A stretch of DNA of 64,000 bases from Candidatus Babeliales bacterium (GCA_035944115.1 DASZBJ010000029.1:52918-116917), one strand, 5' to 3'. Positions 7,304-16,830 are shown, counted from the stretch's first letter. Translations and numbers: made by a program. The notes: a model not told the origin generated them from the sequence alone.

Positions 7304-9721
7304 ATGGCGACCAATCCGTCAAACAAAAACGAATACAAAGCGCATTCCATTCGTATAATGGAAGGGCTTGAGGCAGTACGCAAGCGTCCTGCGATGTATA
7401 TTGGATCCACGGGAGTTAAAGGACTACATCACCTTGTATATGAAGTTGTAGACAACTCAGTTGATGAAGCTCTTGGAGGACATTGCGACACTATCAACGT
7501 TATTTTACACGAAGATGGGTCATGTTCCGTAGAAGATAATGGACGAGGTATCCCTACTGACATACACCCCACTGAAAATATATCCGCAACCGAAGTGGTA
7601 CTTACCAAACTACACGCAGGTGGTAAGTTTGATAAAGATTCATACAAATTCTCTGGCGGACTTCATGGTGTTGGTATCTCGGTAGTGAATGCGCTTTCTA
7701 AAACATTAATCGTTACTGTTTTTCAACATGGACAAATTCATACCCAAACCTATCATCGAGGTGCTCCTGAAGGGCCACTAAAAGTTGTTGGTACCACCGA
7801 TAAAAGAGGAACATTGGTCCGCTTTTATCCAGATGAAGAAATTTTTCAAGAAACCACTACCTTCAGTTTTGACACGCTCGCTGCACGACTCCGTGAACTT
7901 GCTTTTTTAAACAAGAAATTACGCATCTCAATCAGTGAAGAAGCAACCGATCAACACAAAGAATTTTACTTTGAAGGCGGCATTGTATCGTTTATTGAGC
8001 ATATCAATAATAAAAAAACTCCTATCTTCCCTGAAGTAATTTATTTTCATCAAGAAGATGATCAGTACGTTCTTGAAATTGCTATGCAATACAACGAAGG
8101 ATACGCAGAGCAACTGTTCTCTTTCGTAAATAATATTAACACCGTTGAAGGTGGTACTCACGTTGCAGGATTCAAGTCCGCACTCACCAAAGCCTGCAAC
8201 AAAAAAGGTGTTAGTCTGAATATGCTCAAAGCTGGTGATAGTTATTCCAGCGAAGATGTACGCGAAGGTCTTGCATGCGTAATCAGCGTAAAAGTGCCTG
8301 AGCCGCAATTTGAAGGACAAACAAAAACAAAACTGGGCAATAACGAAATAAAAGGAATTGTTGATTCATGGACTTCAGCATTCTTTCAAACCTATTTTGA
8401 AGAACATCCTGCGATTGTAAAAAAAATATTACAAAAAGCAGATGTCGCTAAACATGCACGAGAAGCAGCTAAAAAAGCTCGTGACCTGACCCGTAGAAAA
8501 ACAGTATTAGAATCTTCTGTATTACCAGGAAAACTGACCGATTGTTCAAATGAAAATCCGGCAGAAACTGAACTGTTCCTTGTAGAAGGTGATTCTGCAG
8601 GTGGATCAGCAAAGACAGGAAGAAACCGGGAAAACCAAGCAATCTTACCTTTGCGCGGTAAAATTCTGAACGTTGAAAAAGCACGGCTTGATGTAATCTT
8701 ATCTAACGAAATCATCAAAATGTTAATATCTGCAATCGGTTGTGGTATTGGCGAAGATGAATTCAATCCAGACAAAGCTCGCTATCATAAAATAATTATT
8801 ATGACCGATGCGGACGTAGACGGTGCGCATATCAGAACATTATTGCTTACCTTCTTCTTTAGATACATGAGACCACTTATTGAACGTGGTTATATCTATA
8901 TTGCTCAACCACCGCTTTATAAAGCGAAGATTGGCAAAAAAGAACAATATCTAAAGGATAATAAAGCGCTAAAAAACTTCCTATTTGATTGGGCAAAAGA
9001 GCAAACTACTATATCTATCAATCAAAAAGCTCTTGATGAATCTACATGGGGCATACTCCTTGACCAGCTCGTACAGTACGATGAACGATTAAATAAATTG
9101 AGTTATCAATTTAAAATCGGATATAACAACACCCATCGCATGATCACCACGCTACACAAATCAAATTGGAAAAAATCTGATGGAGTCGAGGCTCTACTAC
9201 AGATCCTAAAAGATACATTGCCACAATATGCAATCACTCTGACCCATCAAGATGAAACCGCTGTTTATGAAGAGACCGAAACAAAAGAGACATTCATAAC
9301 ATTTGCGGTTGCAAATAAATTCTGGAAAGCACCAATACGATTTTTCAGCGCAGCAGAAACCACCGAGCTTCTCCCTTTCATTAAACCGCTCGCTATTCTT
9401 GAAGAAAATCCGTGGCAGCTCTCTGTCCCTAACAAAGATAAGAGCATAGAATCCCAAGGAGTCTATCAATTGATCGATGCAATCGATGCATTAAGCAAAC
9501 CATACCTGCATATACAACGGTATAAAGGTCTTGGTGAAATGAACGCTGATCAGCTGTGGGAAACATCTATGGATGAAACAAAGCGAACATTACTTAAAGT
9601 AAACATTGAAGATCTGGTGAAAGCTGATGCTTGGTTTGTCACTCTTATGGGAGATGACGTAAGCGGAAGAAAGCAGTACATCGAAGAATATGGCCATTTT
9701 GTGAAAAATTTGGATATATAG
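7304..9721 (+). CDS. gyrB: DNA gyrase subunit B
   Basis: 805 residues, normal for GyrB. In order: GHKL ATPase domain (EVVDNSVDEALGG, DNGRGIPTD, GGLHGVGISVVNALS), transducer, TOPRIM domain (ELFLVEGDSAGGSAK and DADVDGAHIRTLLLTFFF) and the tail QRYKGLGEMNADQLWETSMD. It supplies the ATPase half of the A2B2 gyrase that introduces negative supercoils. An insertion of roughly 170 residues between DADVD and QRYKGLGE matches the long-form Gram-negative GyrB type. Start: AGGAG seven bases before the ATG at 7304; the frame extends 22 codons further upstream without a ribosome site. gyrA is not in the window. Confidence 0.97.
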   Translation: MATNPSNKNEYKAHSIRIMEGLEAVRKRPAMYIGSTGVKGLHHLVYEVVDNSVDEALGGHCDTINVILHEDGSCSVEDNGRGIPTDIHPTENISATEVVLTKLHAGGKFDKDSYKFSGGLHGVGISVVNALSKTLIVTVFQHGQIHTQTYHRGAPEGPLKVVGTTDKRGTLVRFYPDEEIFQETTTFSFDTLAARLRELAFLNKKLRISISEEATDQHKEFYFEGGIVSFIEHINNKKTPIFPEVIYFHQEDDQYVLEIAMQYNEGYAEQLFSFVNNINTVEGGTHVAGFKSALTKACNKKGVSLNMLKAGDSYSSEDVREGLACVISVKVPEPQFEGQTKTKLGNNEIKGIVDSWTSAFFQTYFEEHPAIVKKILQKADVAKHAREAAKKARDLTRRKTVLESSVLPGKLTDCSNENPAETELFLVEGDSAGGSAKTGRNRENQAILPLRGKILNVEKARLDVILSNEIIKMLISAIGCGIGEDEFNPDKARYHKIIIMTDADVDGAHIRTLLLTFFFRYMRPLIERGYIYIAQPPLYKAKIGKKEQYLKDNKALKNFLFDWAKEQTTISINQKALDESTWGILLDQLVQYDERLNKLSYQFKIGYNNTHRMITTLHKSNWKKSDGVEALLQILKDTLPQYAITLTHQDETAVYEETETKETFITFAVANKFWKAPIRFFSAAETTELLPFIKPLAILEENPWQLSVPNKDKSIESQGVYQLIDAIDALSKPYLHIQRYKGLGEMNADQLWETSMDETKRTLLKVNIEDLVKADAWFVTLMGDDVSGRKQYIEEYGHFVKNLDI

Positions 9722-9741
9722 AAACTGAATATCTAATAAAG

Positions 9742-9767
9742 AGCCCCACGAATAAAACCGTGGGGCT
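9742..9767. terminator. Bidirectional terminator after gyrB
   Basis: AGCCCCACG (9742-9750) pairs with CGTGGGGCT (9759-9767), followed by TTTTTATTAG. The outer sequence (ATATCTAATAA... / ...TTATTAGATAT) extends the symmetry across 9729-9780, so the structure serves both gyrB and the converging minus-strand gene. Confidence 0.92.
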
Positions 9768-9772
9768 TTTTA

Positions 9773-10564
9773 TTAGATATTTAAAACCTGTTGCACTTCA
9801 AGCGTTTTTTGCTTAAGTTCTGATTCTAAAAATGGCGTTCCTGTATAGGTCGCTGGATTTTTTGTACTTTCAATATATCGATCGGCAATCTTACTCAATT
9901 CAAAAAAAAGTTTTTGTTCTTGTTGATTAAATTCACCGCCTCTTAAACCATCTGCATAATAACAACAACATGCATAACAGAATGAACTGGTATCAATCTG
10001 ACCAAACAAATACTCATTAATATTCTTTTGAAGCTTATCCTTATTTGTTACACTACAAGTCTCCATTATCCCTATTAAATATTCTCCTACTGCCCCTTTT
10101 GATTCCAATTGCTTTCTTGAAGCAGAACCCAGCGTAAGAAGCTTCTTCGCAAGTTCTGCATCTTCAAGGTTATTTCTTTCAACATCCGAATAGCCCCATG
10201 TATACAAAATGTTATTTCTATCAAGCTGTACGGCTTTCTTTAACATATTATCAATATCTTCATCCTCTATATCAAAATTCCAAAACTCCATAACTGCAGT
10301 TAATCCTGTAAAAAAAAGATATTCTGCATTTTCAGAAAATTTTGCATATGATTCCTTAAAATATTTTTTTGCTAAAAATCTACGATATTCAGCAATTGCA
10401 TAATCATATGTTTCATAAACAATCGAATACATAAGTAAATAATTCATACAAATTGTAGCATCAACATCATTCGGGTTTTCGGCAATAACATTTTGCATAT
10501 ATGCTATTGCAGTATCCCATTCTTCATTACGCTCGAGAGATAATAAAGTTTTTTTCCAATCCAT
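9773..10564 (-). CDS. TPR-like cytoplasmic protein, candidate immunity/partner of the toxin-like gene upstream
   Basis: 263 residues with no signal peptide. Helix-pair patterns such as WDTAIAYMQNVIAENPNDVDAT near the N-terminus look like tetratricopeptide repeats. The middle is acidic (FDIEDEDIDN), and a cysteine cluster (FCYACCCYYADG) lies near residue 215. The gene starts one base after the stop of the 726-residue exported protein and shares its transcript. Tight coupling of a cytoplasmic gene to a large exported toxin-like protein is the usual arrangement of an immunity gene. That role is inference; a chaperone for export is the alternative. Confidence 0.6.
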   Translation of the reverse strand: MDWKKTLLSLERNEEWDTAIAYMQNVIAENPNDVDATICMNYLLMYSIVYETYDYAIAEYRRFLAKKYFKESYAKFSENAEYLFFTGLTAVMEFWNFDIEDEDIDNMLKKAVQLDRNNILYTWGYSDVERNNLEDAELAKKLLTLGSASRKQLESKGAVGEYLIGIMETCSVTNKDKLQKNINEYLFGQIDTSSFCYACCCYYADGLRGGEFNQQEQKLFFELSKIADRYIESTKNPATYTGTPFLESELKQKTLEVQQVLNI

Positions 10565-10565
10565 T

Positions 10566-12746
10566 TTAAGCCTTTAATTTTTCTATAAAACAGGTACTAA
10601 TTTTAGCAATCCCATCCATAACTATTCCTCTTACAATCACTTCCTGACCTGCAACAACAGCTCGAAAATTATCAAATATGCCATCTGCTGGAATTTTATC
10701 AGATAAAGACTCTAAAAGAGTGCGAATAAATTTCTCTTGCCCTCCTGCTTGCTCAACTACATTACCTAACTTATGCTTTCCTTCAAAAACATGCTTCACG
10801 TTCTTCTTTACTTCCATAACATATTTAACACCCGCTTCAATAGCCTCACGAGTAGCTTGCCAAGCAATATTTACAATAGGAGGGTCCTGAAGTAGCAACT
10901 GTTTTATATGTGGGGGATTTTTAGGCTTCTTTTTCAACGCACTTGCCTGCACAGCCTTCTCTGCTTCAGATAATTTTTCAAGTAATGATGCCGCCTCCCC
11001 TTTTGCCCTACTTACTGCGCTAGCAACCCCAGAGTCAGCAGTTGCCGCTCCCACAGAAGCTATTGTCGGATTTTGTTTTCTAACAAGCGCAACCGCCTCC
11101 GCACAAGCTGCCGTTGCTATTTTACTTGCAAAAGATGCACAGCAACCAAAAAGAATCGCGTTGGTAAAAAATCCAACGGGAGCTTCAACAACTTGATGCA
11201 CTTTATCATGCGAAGGTGTCTTTTCCCACCAATTAACTACCTTGTTCCCTAATTCTGCCCAGTTTTTTGAAATTCGATCCCAATCCTGCTCATCAAACGT
11301 ACTACCAAACTCATCATCAAATGGCACATAGTTATATATCAAATCCCCAAATTGTACTGCAACAAGGCCCAATGCCATTACCAGTCTATCTGGATGACAC
11401 GCTATATGTGCAATATCAGTGCCCGTCTTTTTTATACCTTTGCAAACACCACTACTAAAACCTCCTACTGCCGCAGCGCAATATCCCAAAAGAGACATTC
11501 CAAAATCAATCAATTTTCCTGCACCAAAGCAATCTCCTATGGCATTGATTTGGCGTGCATCTTCAAGCGTATCTAGTGTCGCCTTTCGCATTGTTCTTTC
11601 AAATGATTCTGGATTCTTGCATGCCGGCAGTTGTGACAAAATTTCTACTCCGTCAACAATTTCGCTATGTAACTGTTGTTGTAAAGTATGTCCGCGAAAT
11701 GCTGTATACTTTACGGGAAGTTTGCCATTATTTCTTAACCATCTTTCGGCTTGGTTACACATTTCATGACGACGGCCAACTACTTCAGCATTATTTCTAA
11801 TTGCTTCTTGATATGCTGCCACACGTTCTGGGTGCGTCTCTTGCCATTGTTCAAGATGATCATCAAACATTGAATGCTGTTCGTTAAAAAAATCTTTTGC
11901 TATCAAATGATGTTGCTTATCATTATGCAGATGGAGAGCTCGCTCTTTCTTTTCTTGTTCATGCTTATATCGCTCTCGCTCTCTTTCGGCTGCAGCATGT
12001 CTTTTCTGCTTAATATCTTGAGCTTGTCGCGTAACAAGGTCGTATGCCTCAGGTGCATATCGTTTTACCTGATCTGCAAGGGATCTATTGTGTCGGAATT
12101 CATCCGCAAGTTCCTCGATATACCTGTTATAACAAGCAAACGTTCGTATACATTTAACAAAAGCTGGGTATTTATATTGTGACCATTCACGCATCTGCGC
12201 ACACTGCTGCTCCAATAATTGTTGCGAAGTACAATGACGCCCGTATCGATTAGTTACACCATTACGAAAAATCGATTCATATGCGTGTTGCTCCGAAAGA
12301 CCCCCAAATGCTTTTTGTAAAATCGCACATGCTTCTCGCAACTGATCATTTTCTTGAAACGAATCTTTGAAATCATCTGAAACCTTTAATTTTTGTTCCG
12401 CAAGATTAATTGTTTTACCCAGCTCTTTGAGATATTCCGCCTTGATACATGAGTAGGTGTAAGCACGAGCTAGCTCCTGATAAAAGTGTGAACGCGCTTG
12501 ATTGTATCCGGGAGAATCGCGACAGATCTGATATCCTGTTTGGCCAAACTTTTCACGAACATGCTGATCAAAATCAAGATGAGGACTTGTGGTAGTAACC
12601 GTTAATGATAGTCCAGACGATGAATTATCTGGACCAAGTGTCATCTTTGAAGAATAAGAGCAAGAAGATGAGTTGTTAGAATCATCCCTTCCTTGCAAAC
12701 CTGAAACAAACGATACCACTAATGCGACGATATATAAAAATGCCAT
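10566..12746 (-). CDS. Large exported protein, candidate polymorphic toxin 1
   Basis: 726 residues. Signal peptide (MAFLYIVALVVSFVSGLQG), then a Ser/Asn-rich stretch, a helical region with the motif QYKYPAFVKCIRTFACYNRYI, a long charged coiled coil (KRHAAAERERERYKHEQEKKERAL, ~250-275), and hydrophobic Cys/Gly-rich segments around 410-440 and 545-580. The C-terminal ~100 residues form a separate compact module (KHVFEGKHKLGNVV ... IVRGIVMDGIAKISTCFIEKL). The chassis, including the YPAF motif and the hydrophobic middle, recurs in the 801-residue protein at 53092-55497, but the end is different. A variable C-terminus followed by a tightly linked gene is the polymorphic-toxin plan. The module's strand pattern vaguely recalls small RNase-type toxin ends; I cannot assign it. 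Confidence 0.6.
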   Translation of the reverse strand: MAFLYIVALVVSFVSGLQGRDDSNNSSSCSYSSKMTLGPDNSSSGLSLTVTTTSPHLDFDQHVREKFGQTGYQICRDSPGYNQARSHFYQELARAYTYSCIKAEYLKELGKTINLAEQKLKVSDDFKDSFQENDQLREACAILQKAFGGLSEQHAYESIFRNGVTNRYGRHCTSQQLLEQQCAQMREWSQYKYPAFVKCIRTFACYNRYIEELADEFRHNRSLADQVKRYAPEAYDLVTRQAQDIKQKRHAAAERERERYKHEQEKKERALHLHNDKQHHLIAKDFFNEQHSMFDDHLEQWQETHPERVAAYQEAIRNNAEVVGRRHEMCNQAERWLRNNGKLPVKYTAFRGHTLQQQLHSEIVDGVEILSQLPACKNPESFERTMRKATLDTLEDARQINAIGDCFGAGKLIDFGMSLLGYCAAAVGGFSSGVCKGIKKTGTDIAHIACHPDRLVMALGLVAVQFGDLIYNYVPFDDEFGSTFDEQDWDRISKNWAELGNKVVNWWEKTPSHDKVHQVVEAPVGFFTNAILFGCCASFASKIATAACAEAVALVRKQNPTIASVGAATADSGVASAVSRAKGEAASLLEKLSEAEKAVQASALKKKPKNPPHIKQLLLQDPPIVNIAWQATREAIEAGVKYVMEVKKNVKHVFEGKHKLGNVVEQAGGQEKFIRTLLESLSDKIPADGIFDNFRAVVAGQEVIVRGIVMDGIAKISTCFIEKLKA

Positions 12747-12853
12747 TCCTTACAATCCCTTTTTATGAATTATAGATACACCTTCAATTGTTTCTATAAC
12801 AAACAAAAATGAAAAACAAGAGATCCTGAAAAAGAATGTATTCACAAAAAGAA

Positions 12854-12886
12854 ACCGCGCTAGGCTCAAAAAAGCTATAGCGCGGT
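12854..12886 (-). terminator. Terminator after the ankyrin gene
   Basis: ACCGCGCTA (12854-12862) pairs with TAGCGCGGT (12878-12886). The minus strand continues into TTTCTTTTTGTG, so it terminates the ankyrin gene upstream of the toxin-like gene's promoter. The plus strand also has a T-run. Confidence 0.85.
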
Positions 12887-12907
12887 GGTTTTTTAAAACA
12901 TCATTCT

Positions 12908-15607
12908 TTATAATTTTGCTTTGACCTTCTCTTGCTCTTTGCGTCCTTTACCAAGACGTTGCAACACATCTCCTAGTGGCTCACCTTCAACACCTGCCGA
13001 AACCTCTTTACTTTTCAGTTGCGTTTTGAGCCAATCACTAAACATTGCATCAGTAATTTCTGCAACTTGCTTTTTAAAATACTCAATTCGTTTTTTCGGA
13101 AGCCGCGTATACAAATTAAACTCAATACCACTTGCCGGATTAAGACCATATACTGCGTTCATTAATATCCGCACTTGCATATTATCATCAATTTCAATGT
13201 CACCGTTTCTATATTTATCTATAATAGATGACACACAGGTATGTCTGCCTAATTTTTCATTCCCTTTAGGATCTACACTCACCGCTTTTGGATCCCAACA
13301 TGATGGATCAACCATTTCTGGCCACGGAAAGCAGTAGCCATGAGTTGCAAACATCACTACATCATCCACACTTTTTTTAGGGATAATAATCTGCTGCAAT
13401 GATGAAGCTTCTTCTATTTTACCTTTTTGTAATGCCAATAACTGCTTGATGTATTTGTTATCAAAACCGTAGATGTTAAAAATATCTTGGAACATATCTT
13501 GCACATCCACTTTTCCCGTAGCTTCATAGTTGTTTAAAAAATAATCCCACGTGCAGCTCCCTGAGTTATGCACATTACCAAATAACGGTATGTTCGCTGA
13601 TAATAAAACATTGAGCGTTTTACCCAGTTTATGAGCCTTCCATGGCTTGGTATCGATATATTCATTAATTGTTTGCTCCTTGGCCGCATATTTAAAAAAG
13701 CGAGTCATAATAAAAGGCTTTAACCGATCATTATTGCTGAGCAAGCGCACCAACCGATACAATTCCTCCAAGAAAAATTCATATACTCTATATTTTCCCG
13801 GCTCTGATCTATAAAAAACATACTCACCTTGTTGATATGCAACGCGCTCTTTTTCTATACACTCTTTTACAATCGGATCATCTAATAAAGCACGTCCCTT
13901 TCTTCCATATTTACTGCCTTCACCATATTTTGATTCTATGTTTTTACCGTACCCACTATAGTGAACTTCTGTTGGGGTCAACTGCTCCTGTGCTGATCCA
14001 ATCGGCAATTCGTTTCCAGAAGTAACTGCTTCCTGTTGCTGCTCTGGGGCCATATGTCCAGATAGCCGCGCCAATCGACGAATAGCTTTTTGCGTATCTG
14101 TAGATTTCACTTCATGCTCGGCAACCGGTTCGTTTGTTGGCGCCTTAATCTGTGTTTGGCGTAATATTGCAAGCATTGCTGGATTATCCTGCGCATGCGC
14201 ATAATCAAACGCATTCAACCCCGCCTTATCTCGTAAGTAAGGATTTGCTCCATTTTTTATAAGACGCTCAGCCAGCTCACTATCATTATGTATTATAGCC
14301 TGAGCTACAATGGGCTCACCGTCAGCATTCTTAGAATTTGCCAGTGATTGTAATAGCGTAACAATATAATCATCTTTGAGCCCATACATCAAAAGCGATT
14401 GTACTGCATTATAATCAATGTTCGCGCCTTTATTGAGTAATAACGGAATCATCTCAAATTGATTTCTGTTAATTGCAATCATGAGTGCCGACCTGCCATT
14501 TTTATCTACTGCATTACTATTAGCACCTTTATCAATGAGCAATGTAGCTACTTCAACCAGACCATCTTGAAGAGCAATAATCAGTGCCGTGCTGCCATTT
14601 TTATCTACTGCATTAATATTAGCACCTTTATCAATCAGCAATGTGGCTATTTCAACCTGACCCCTATTAAGAGCAACGATCAATGCAGTGCTACCATTTT
14701 TATCTACTGCATCAATATTAGCGCCTTTATCAATGAGCAATGTAGCTACTTTAACCTGACCCTTTTCAACAGCAACGATCAATGCCGTGCTACCATATGT
14801 ATCCACAGCTTCAGTATTAGCACCTTTATCAATCAGTAATGTGACTATTTCAACCTGATGCATCTTAATAGCAATGAGCAGTGCCGTGAGGCCATATCTA
14901 TCTACTGCATCAATATCAGCGCCTTTATCGATAAATAATTTTGCTACCTCTAACCGATTCGATTCAAGTGCTAAAATCAATGGTGTCGTACCGTATTGAC
15001 TTATAGAATTAGTATCAGCACCTCTATCGAGCAACAATGTAGCTCCTAGAGTATCTCCCCGCTCAATGGCATTAACCAATAACGTTTTGCCATATTTATC
15101 TACTTCATCAATATTAACGCCTTTATCGATTAGCAACTTAGCTAGTTCAGTCTGATACTGTTTAAGAGCAACTGCTAATAACGCGTCGCCATCTTTATCT
15201 ACAACATCAATATCAGCGCCTTTATCAAGCAATAATATTACCATCTCTCTATCATTCTTCTTTACTGCTAACATCAATGCCGTTTTACCATCTACATCTC
15301 GAGCTTCAATATATGCTTTTCTATCAAGCAACAACCGAGCAATATCTTGCTTGCCCTGCTCAACTGCAATCATTAACAATGTTTTACCAGAAGGATCCTT
15401 AGTCTCAATATCAACCCCTTGATCCAACCAATACTTAACCGAATCAGCACTTCCTTGCTTGATTGCACTAAAAATATCGTTTGCATATTCAGGTCCCCCC
15501 TGCACTTGCCTTACTATTTTTTTCACGCGCTCCATTGCAAACAATGGCATTGCACCACATAACAACACACCAACCATCAATATTTTAGTAAAATTATTTT
15601 TGACCAT
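12908..15607 (-). CDS. Exported ankyrin-repeat protein with unknown C-terminal domain
   Basis: 899 residues. Signal peptide (ILMVGVLLCGAMPLFA), then 13-14 ankyrin repeats at about residues 45-500. At least ten have the full consensus (DKNGSTALIVAL...VEIATLLIDKGANIDAV); the last three are degenerate. After a linker near 500-570 comes a ~330-residue domain with motifs YVFYRSEPGKYRVYEFF, LFGNVHNSGSCTWDYF and VMFATHGYCFPWPEMV, not assigned to a family here. The ankyrin array points to protein binding; an exported ankyrin protein in a host-dependent bacterium is a plausible effector. ATG at 15607 has AGAGGAG eight bases upstream; an in-frame TTG at 15613 is too close to it. Confidence 0.88.
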   Translation of the reverse strand: MVKNNFTKILMVGVLLCGAMPLFAMERVKKIVRQVQGGPEYANDIFSAIKQGSADSVKYWLDQGVDIETKDPSGKTLLMIAVEQGKQDIARLLLDRKAYIEARDVDGKTALMLAVKKNDREMVILLLDKGADIDVVDKDGDALLAVALKQYQTELAKLLIDKGVNIDEVDKYGKTLLVNAIERGDTLGATLLLDRGADTNSISQYGTTPLILALESNRLEVAKLFIDKGADIDAVDRYGLTALLIAIKMHQVEIVTLLIDKGANTEAVDTYGSTALIVAVEKGQVKVATLLIDKGANIDAVDKNGSTALIVALNRGQVEIATLLIDKGANINAVDKNGSTALIIALQDGLVEVATLLIDKGANSNAVDKNGRSALMIAINRNQFEMIPLLLNKGANIDYNAVQSLLMYGLKDDYIVTLLQSLANSKNADGEPIVAQAIIHNDSELAERLIKNGANPYLRDKAGLNAFDYAHAQDNPAMLAILRQTQIKAPTNEPVAEHEVKSTDTQKAIRRLARLSGHMAPEQQQEAVTSGNELPIGSAQEQLTPTEVHYSGYGKNIESKYGEGSKYGRKGRALLDDPIVKECIEKERVAYQQGEYVFYRSEPGKYRVYEFFLEELYRLVRLLSNNDRLKPFIMTRFFKYAAKEQTINEYIDTKPWKAHKLGKTLNVLLSANIPLFGNVHNSGSCTWDYFLNNYEATGKVDVQDMFQDIFNIYGFDNKYIKQLLALQKGKIEEASSLQQIIIPKKSVDDVVMFATHGYCFPWPEMVDPSCWDPKAVSVDPKGNEKLGRHTCVSSIIDKYRNGDIEIDDNMQVRILMNAVYGLNPASGIEFNLYTRLPKKRIEYFKKQVAEITDAMFSDWLKTQLKSKEVSAGVEGEPLGDVLQRLGKGRKEQEKVKAKL
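14480..14880 (-). repeat. Near-identical 99-bp tandem units inside the ankyrin gene
   Basis: Successive ankyrin units repeat at the DNA level with a 99-bp period, for example the 'TTTATCAATNAGCAATGT' block near 14528, 14627 and 14726. Synonymous positions are also similar, which indicates recent unit duplication or gene conversion, unlike the outer repeats. Confidence 0.8.
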
Positions 15608-15780
15608 ATCCAATTCTCCTCTGTTACTTGTCCGCCGTAGTATACATGAAGGCGGATCCCCTTTTTAAAAAAGCACAAGACCAATAAATATCTGTGTAAG
15701 ATTGCCACAATAAAAGAAGAGTAAACAACGGTAAACGCTAATGATAAGAATCGGACTTATTTCCACCCCACATTTTCTGC

Positions 15781-15786
15781 TATACT
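15781..15786 (+). promoter_or_regulatory. Possible -10 element for a leaderless tilS transcript
   Basis: TATACT ends nine bases before the tilS ATG, and no ribosome site is visible. A transcript starting about seven bases downstream of this hexamer would have almost no leader. The -35 region is weak. Confidence 0.4.
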
Positions 15787-15795
15787 TATAGTATT

Positions 15796-16785
15796 ATGAA
15801 AGATACAGATACTAATTTGTTAAAAAACATTCACGCATTTATCGCTAAACATAACCTTATTCCTCCACACGCAAAAATTGTCCTTGGGTTATCTGGCGGT
15901 CCCGATTCTCTGTTTTTACTGCATCTGCTCGCGCCCCTGCATCATGCCGGCACCATCACGTTGGTTGCTGCACATCTTGATCATGGCTGGCGAGAAGCAT
16001 CTGCACGCGACGCTCAATTTTGCCTCAAGGTGGGGTCTGACCTTGGCGTCCCTGTAATCAGCCGAAAATTATCCGATCTTGCATTCTCATGTAAATTTAA
16101 TGGCTCACAAGAAGAAATCGGGCGCAAAGCACGCCGCTATTTTCTTGAAACAGTCCAACAAGAGCATGGCGCCGATCTGATTGCCCTTGCTCATCACGCA
16201 GATGATCAACAAGAAACATTCTTCATCCGCATGATTCGCGGTGCAAGCCTTGCCGGTCTTTCTGCTATGCAACCAAAACAAGGTGCATACATTCGCCCGC
16301 TGCTAGATTGCAAAAAACAGGATCTTTTAGATTATTTACACGGTAACAATATTACCTATCTGATTGACGCCACCAACGAGATGCCTACCTACTTAAGAAA
16401 TCGTATACGTCTTAATGTGTTGCCCGCATTACGAAATGCAGATCCCCGATTTGATACCACCTTTGCAACCACTCTGAACCAAATACAGGACACACAGCGA
16501 TACCTTGCAACCCATACCACACAAGTTTTTAAAGAAATCGCTGATCTAACAACCAGCCCAATACAAATAAATAAAACACAATTTCTTGCGCTTGATCCAT
16601 TCATGCAAAAAAATATTATTATGCACTGGTTATGCGTTGAACAAGCATCATGCACGCCAACCCAACGATTGTTCGATGAAATCATACGATTTATACAACA
16701 GCCCAGTCCAGGCATCCATGCTCTCCATACAACATGGTCTCTTCATAAAAATAAAAATGTTGTCTATATAAAAAAAAACCACTGA
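15796..16785 (+). CDS. tilS: tRNA(Ile)-lysidine synthase
   Basis: 329 residues. The N-terminal PP-loop ATPase motif is LGLSGGPDSLFLLHLL (residues ~30-45), followed by AAHLDHGWREASARDAQFC and ALAHHADDQQETFFIRMIRG, all typical of TilS. The enzyme attaches lysine to C34 of the AUA-reading tRNA-Ile, giving lysidine. The protein is shorter than the E. coli enzyme (about 430 residues) and appears to lack the last C-terminal substrate-recognition domain, as in other compact TilS proteins. The gene stands alone between divergent and convergent neighbours. Confidence 0.94.
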   Translation: MKDTDTNLLKNIHAFIAKHNLIPPHAKIVLGLSGGPDSLFLLHLLAPLHHAGTITLVAAHLDHGWREASARDAQFCLKVGSDLGVPVISRKLSDLAFSCKFNGSQEEIGRKARRYFLETVQQEHGADLIALAHHADDQQETFFIRMIRGASLAGLSAMQPKQGAYIRPLLDCKKQDLLDYLHGNNITYLIDATNEMPTYLRNRIRLNVLPALRNADPRFDTTFATTLNQIQDTQRYLATHTTQVFKEIADLTTSPIQINKTQFLALDPFMQKNIIMHWLCVEQASCTPTQRLFDEIIRFIQQPSPGIHALHTTWSLHKNKNVVYIKKNH

Positions 16786-16799
16786 CATAACATCAGTGG
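16771..16799 (-). terminator. Terminator of the SpeD-like gene, overlapping the tilS stop
   Basis: CCACTGA (16779-16785) pairs with TCAGTGG (16793-16799). On the minus strand it is followed by nine T residues. The tilS stop codon lies inside the stem. Confidence 0.88.
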
Positions 16800-16830
16800 C
16801 TCTTAGTATCAAAATTATATGCTGTATATG

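Noticed and set aside
14459..14839. Plus-strand 126-codon frame with repeated Cys/Ile/Asn-rich units
   Set aside because: Antisense shadow of the repetitive ankyrin coding sequence; the repeats come from the 99-bp ankyrin units.
14480..14880. Regular repeats that might be taken for CRISPR
   Set aside because: Units are contiguous 99-bp coding repeats without short repeat-spacer structure.
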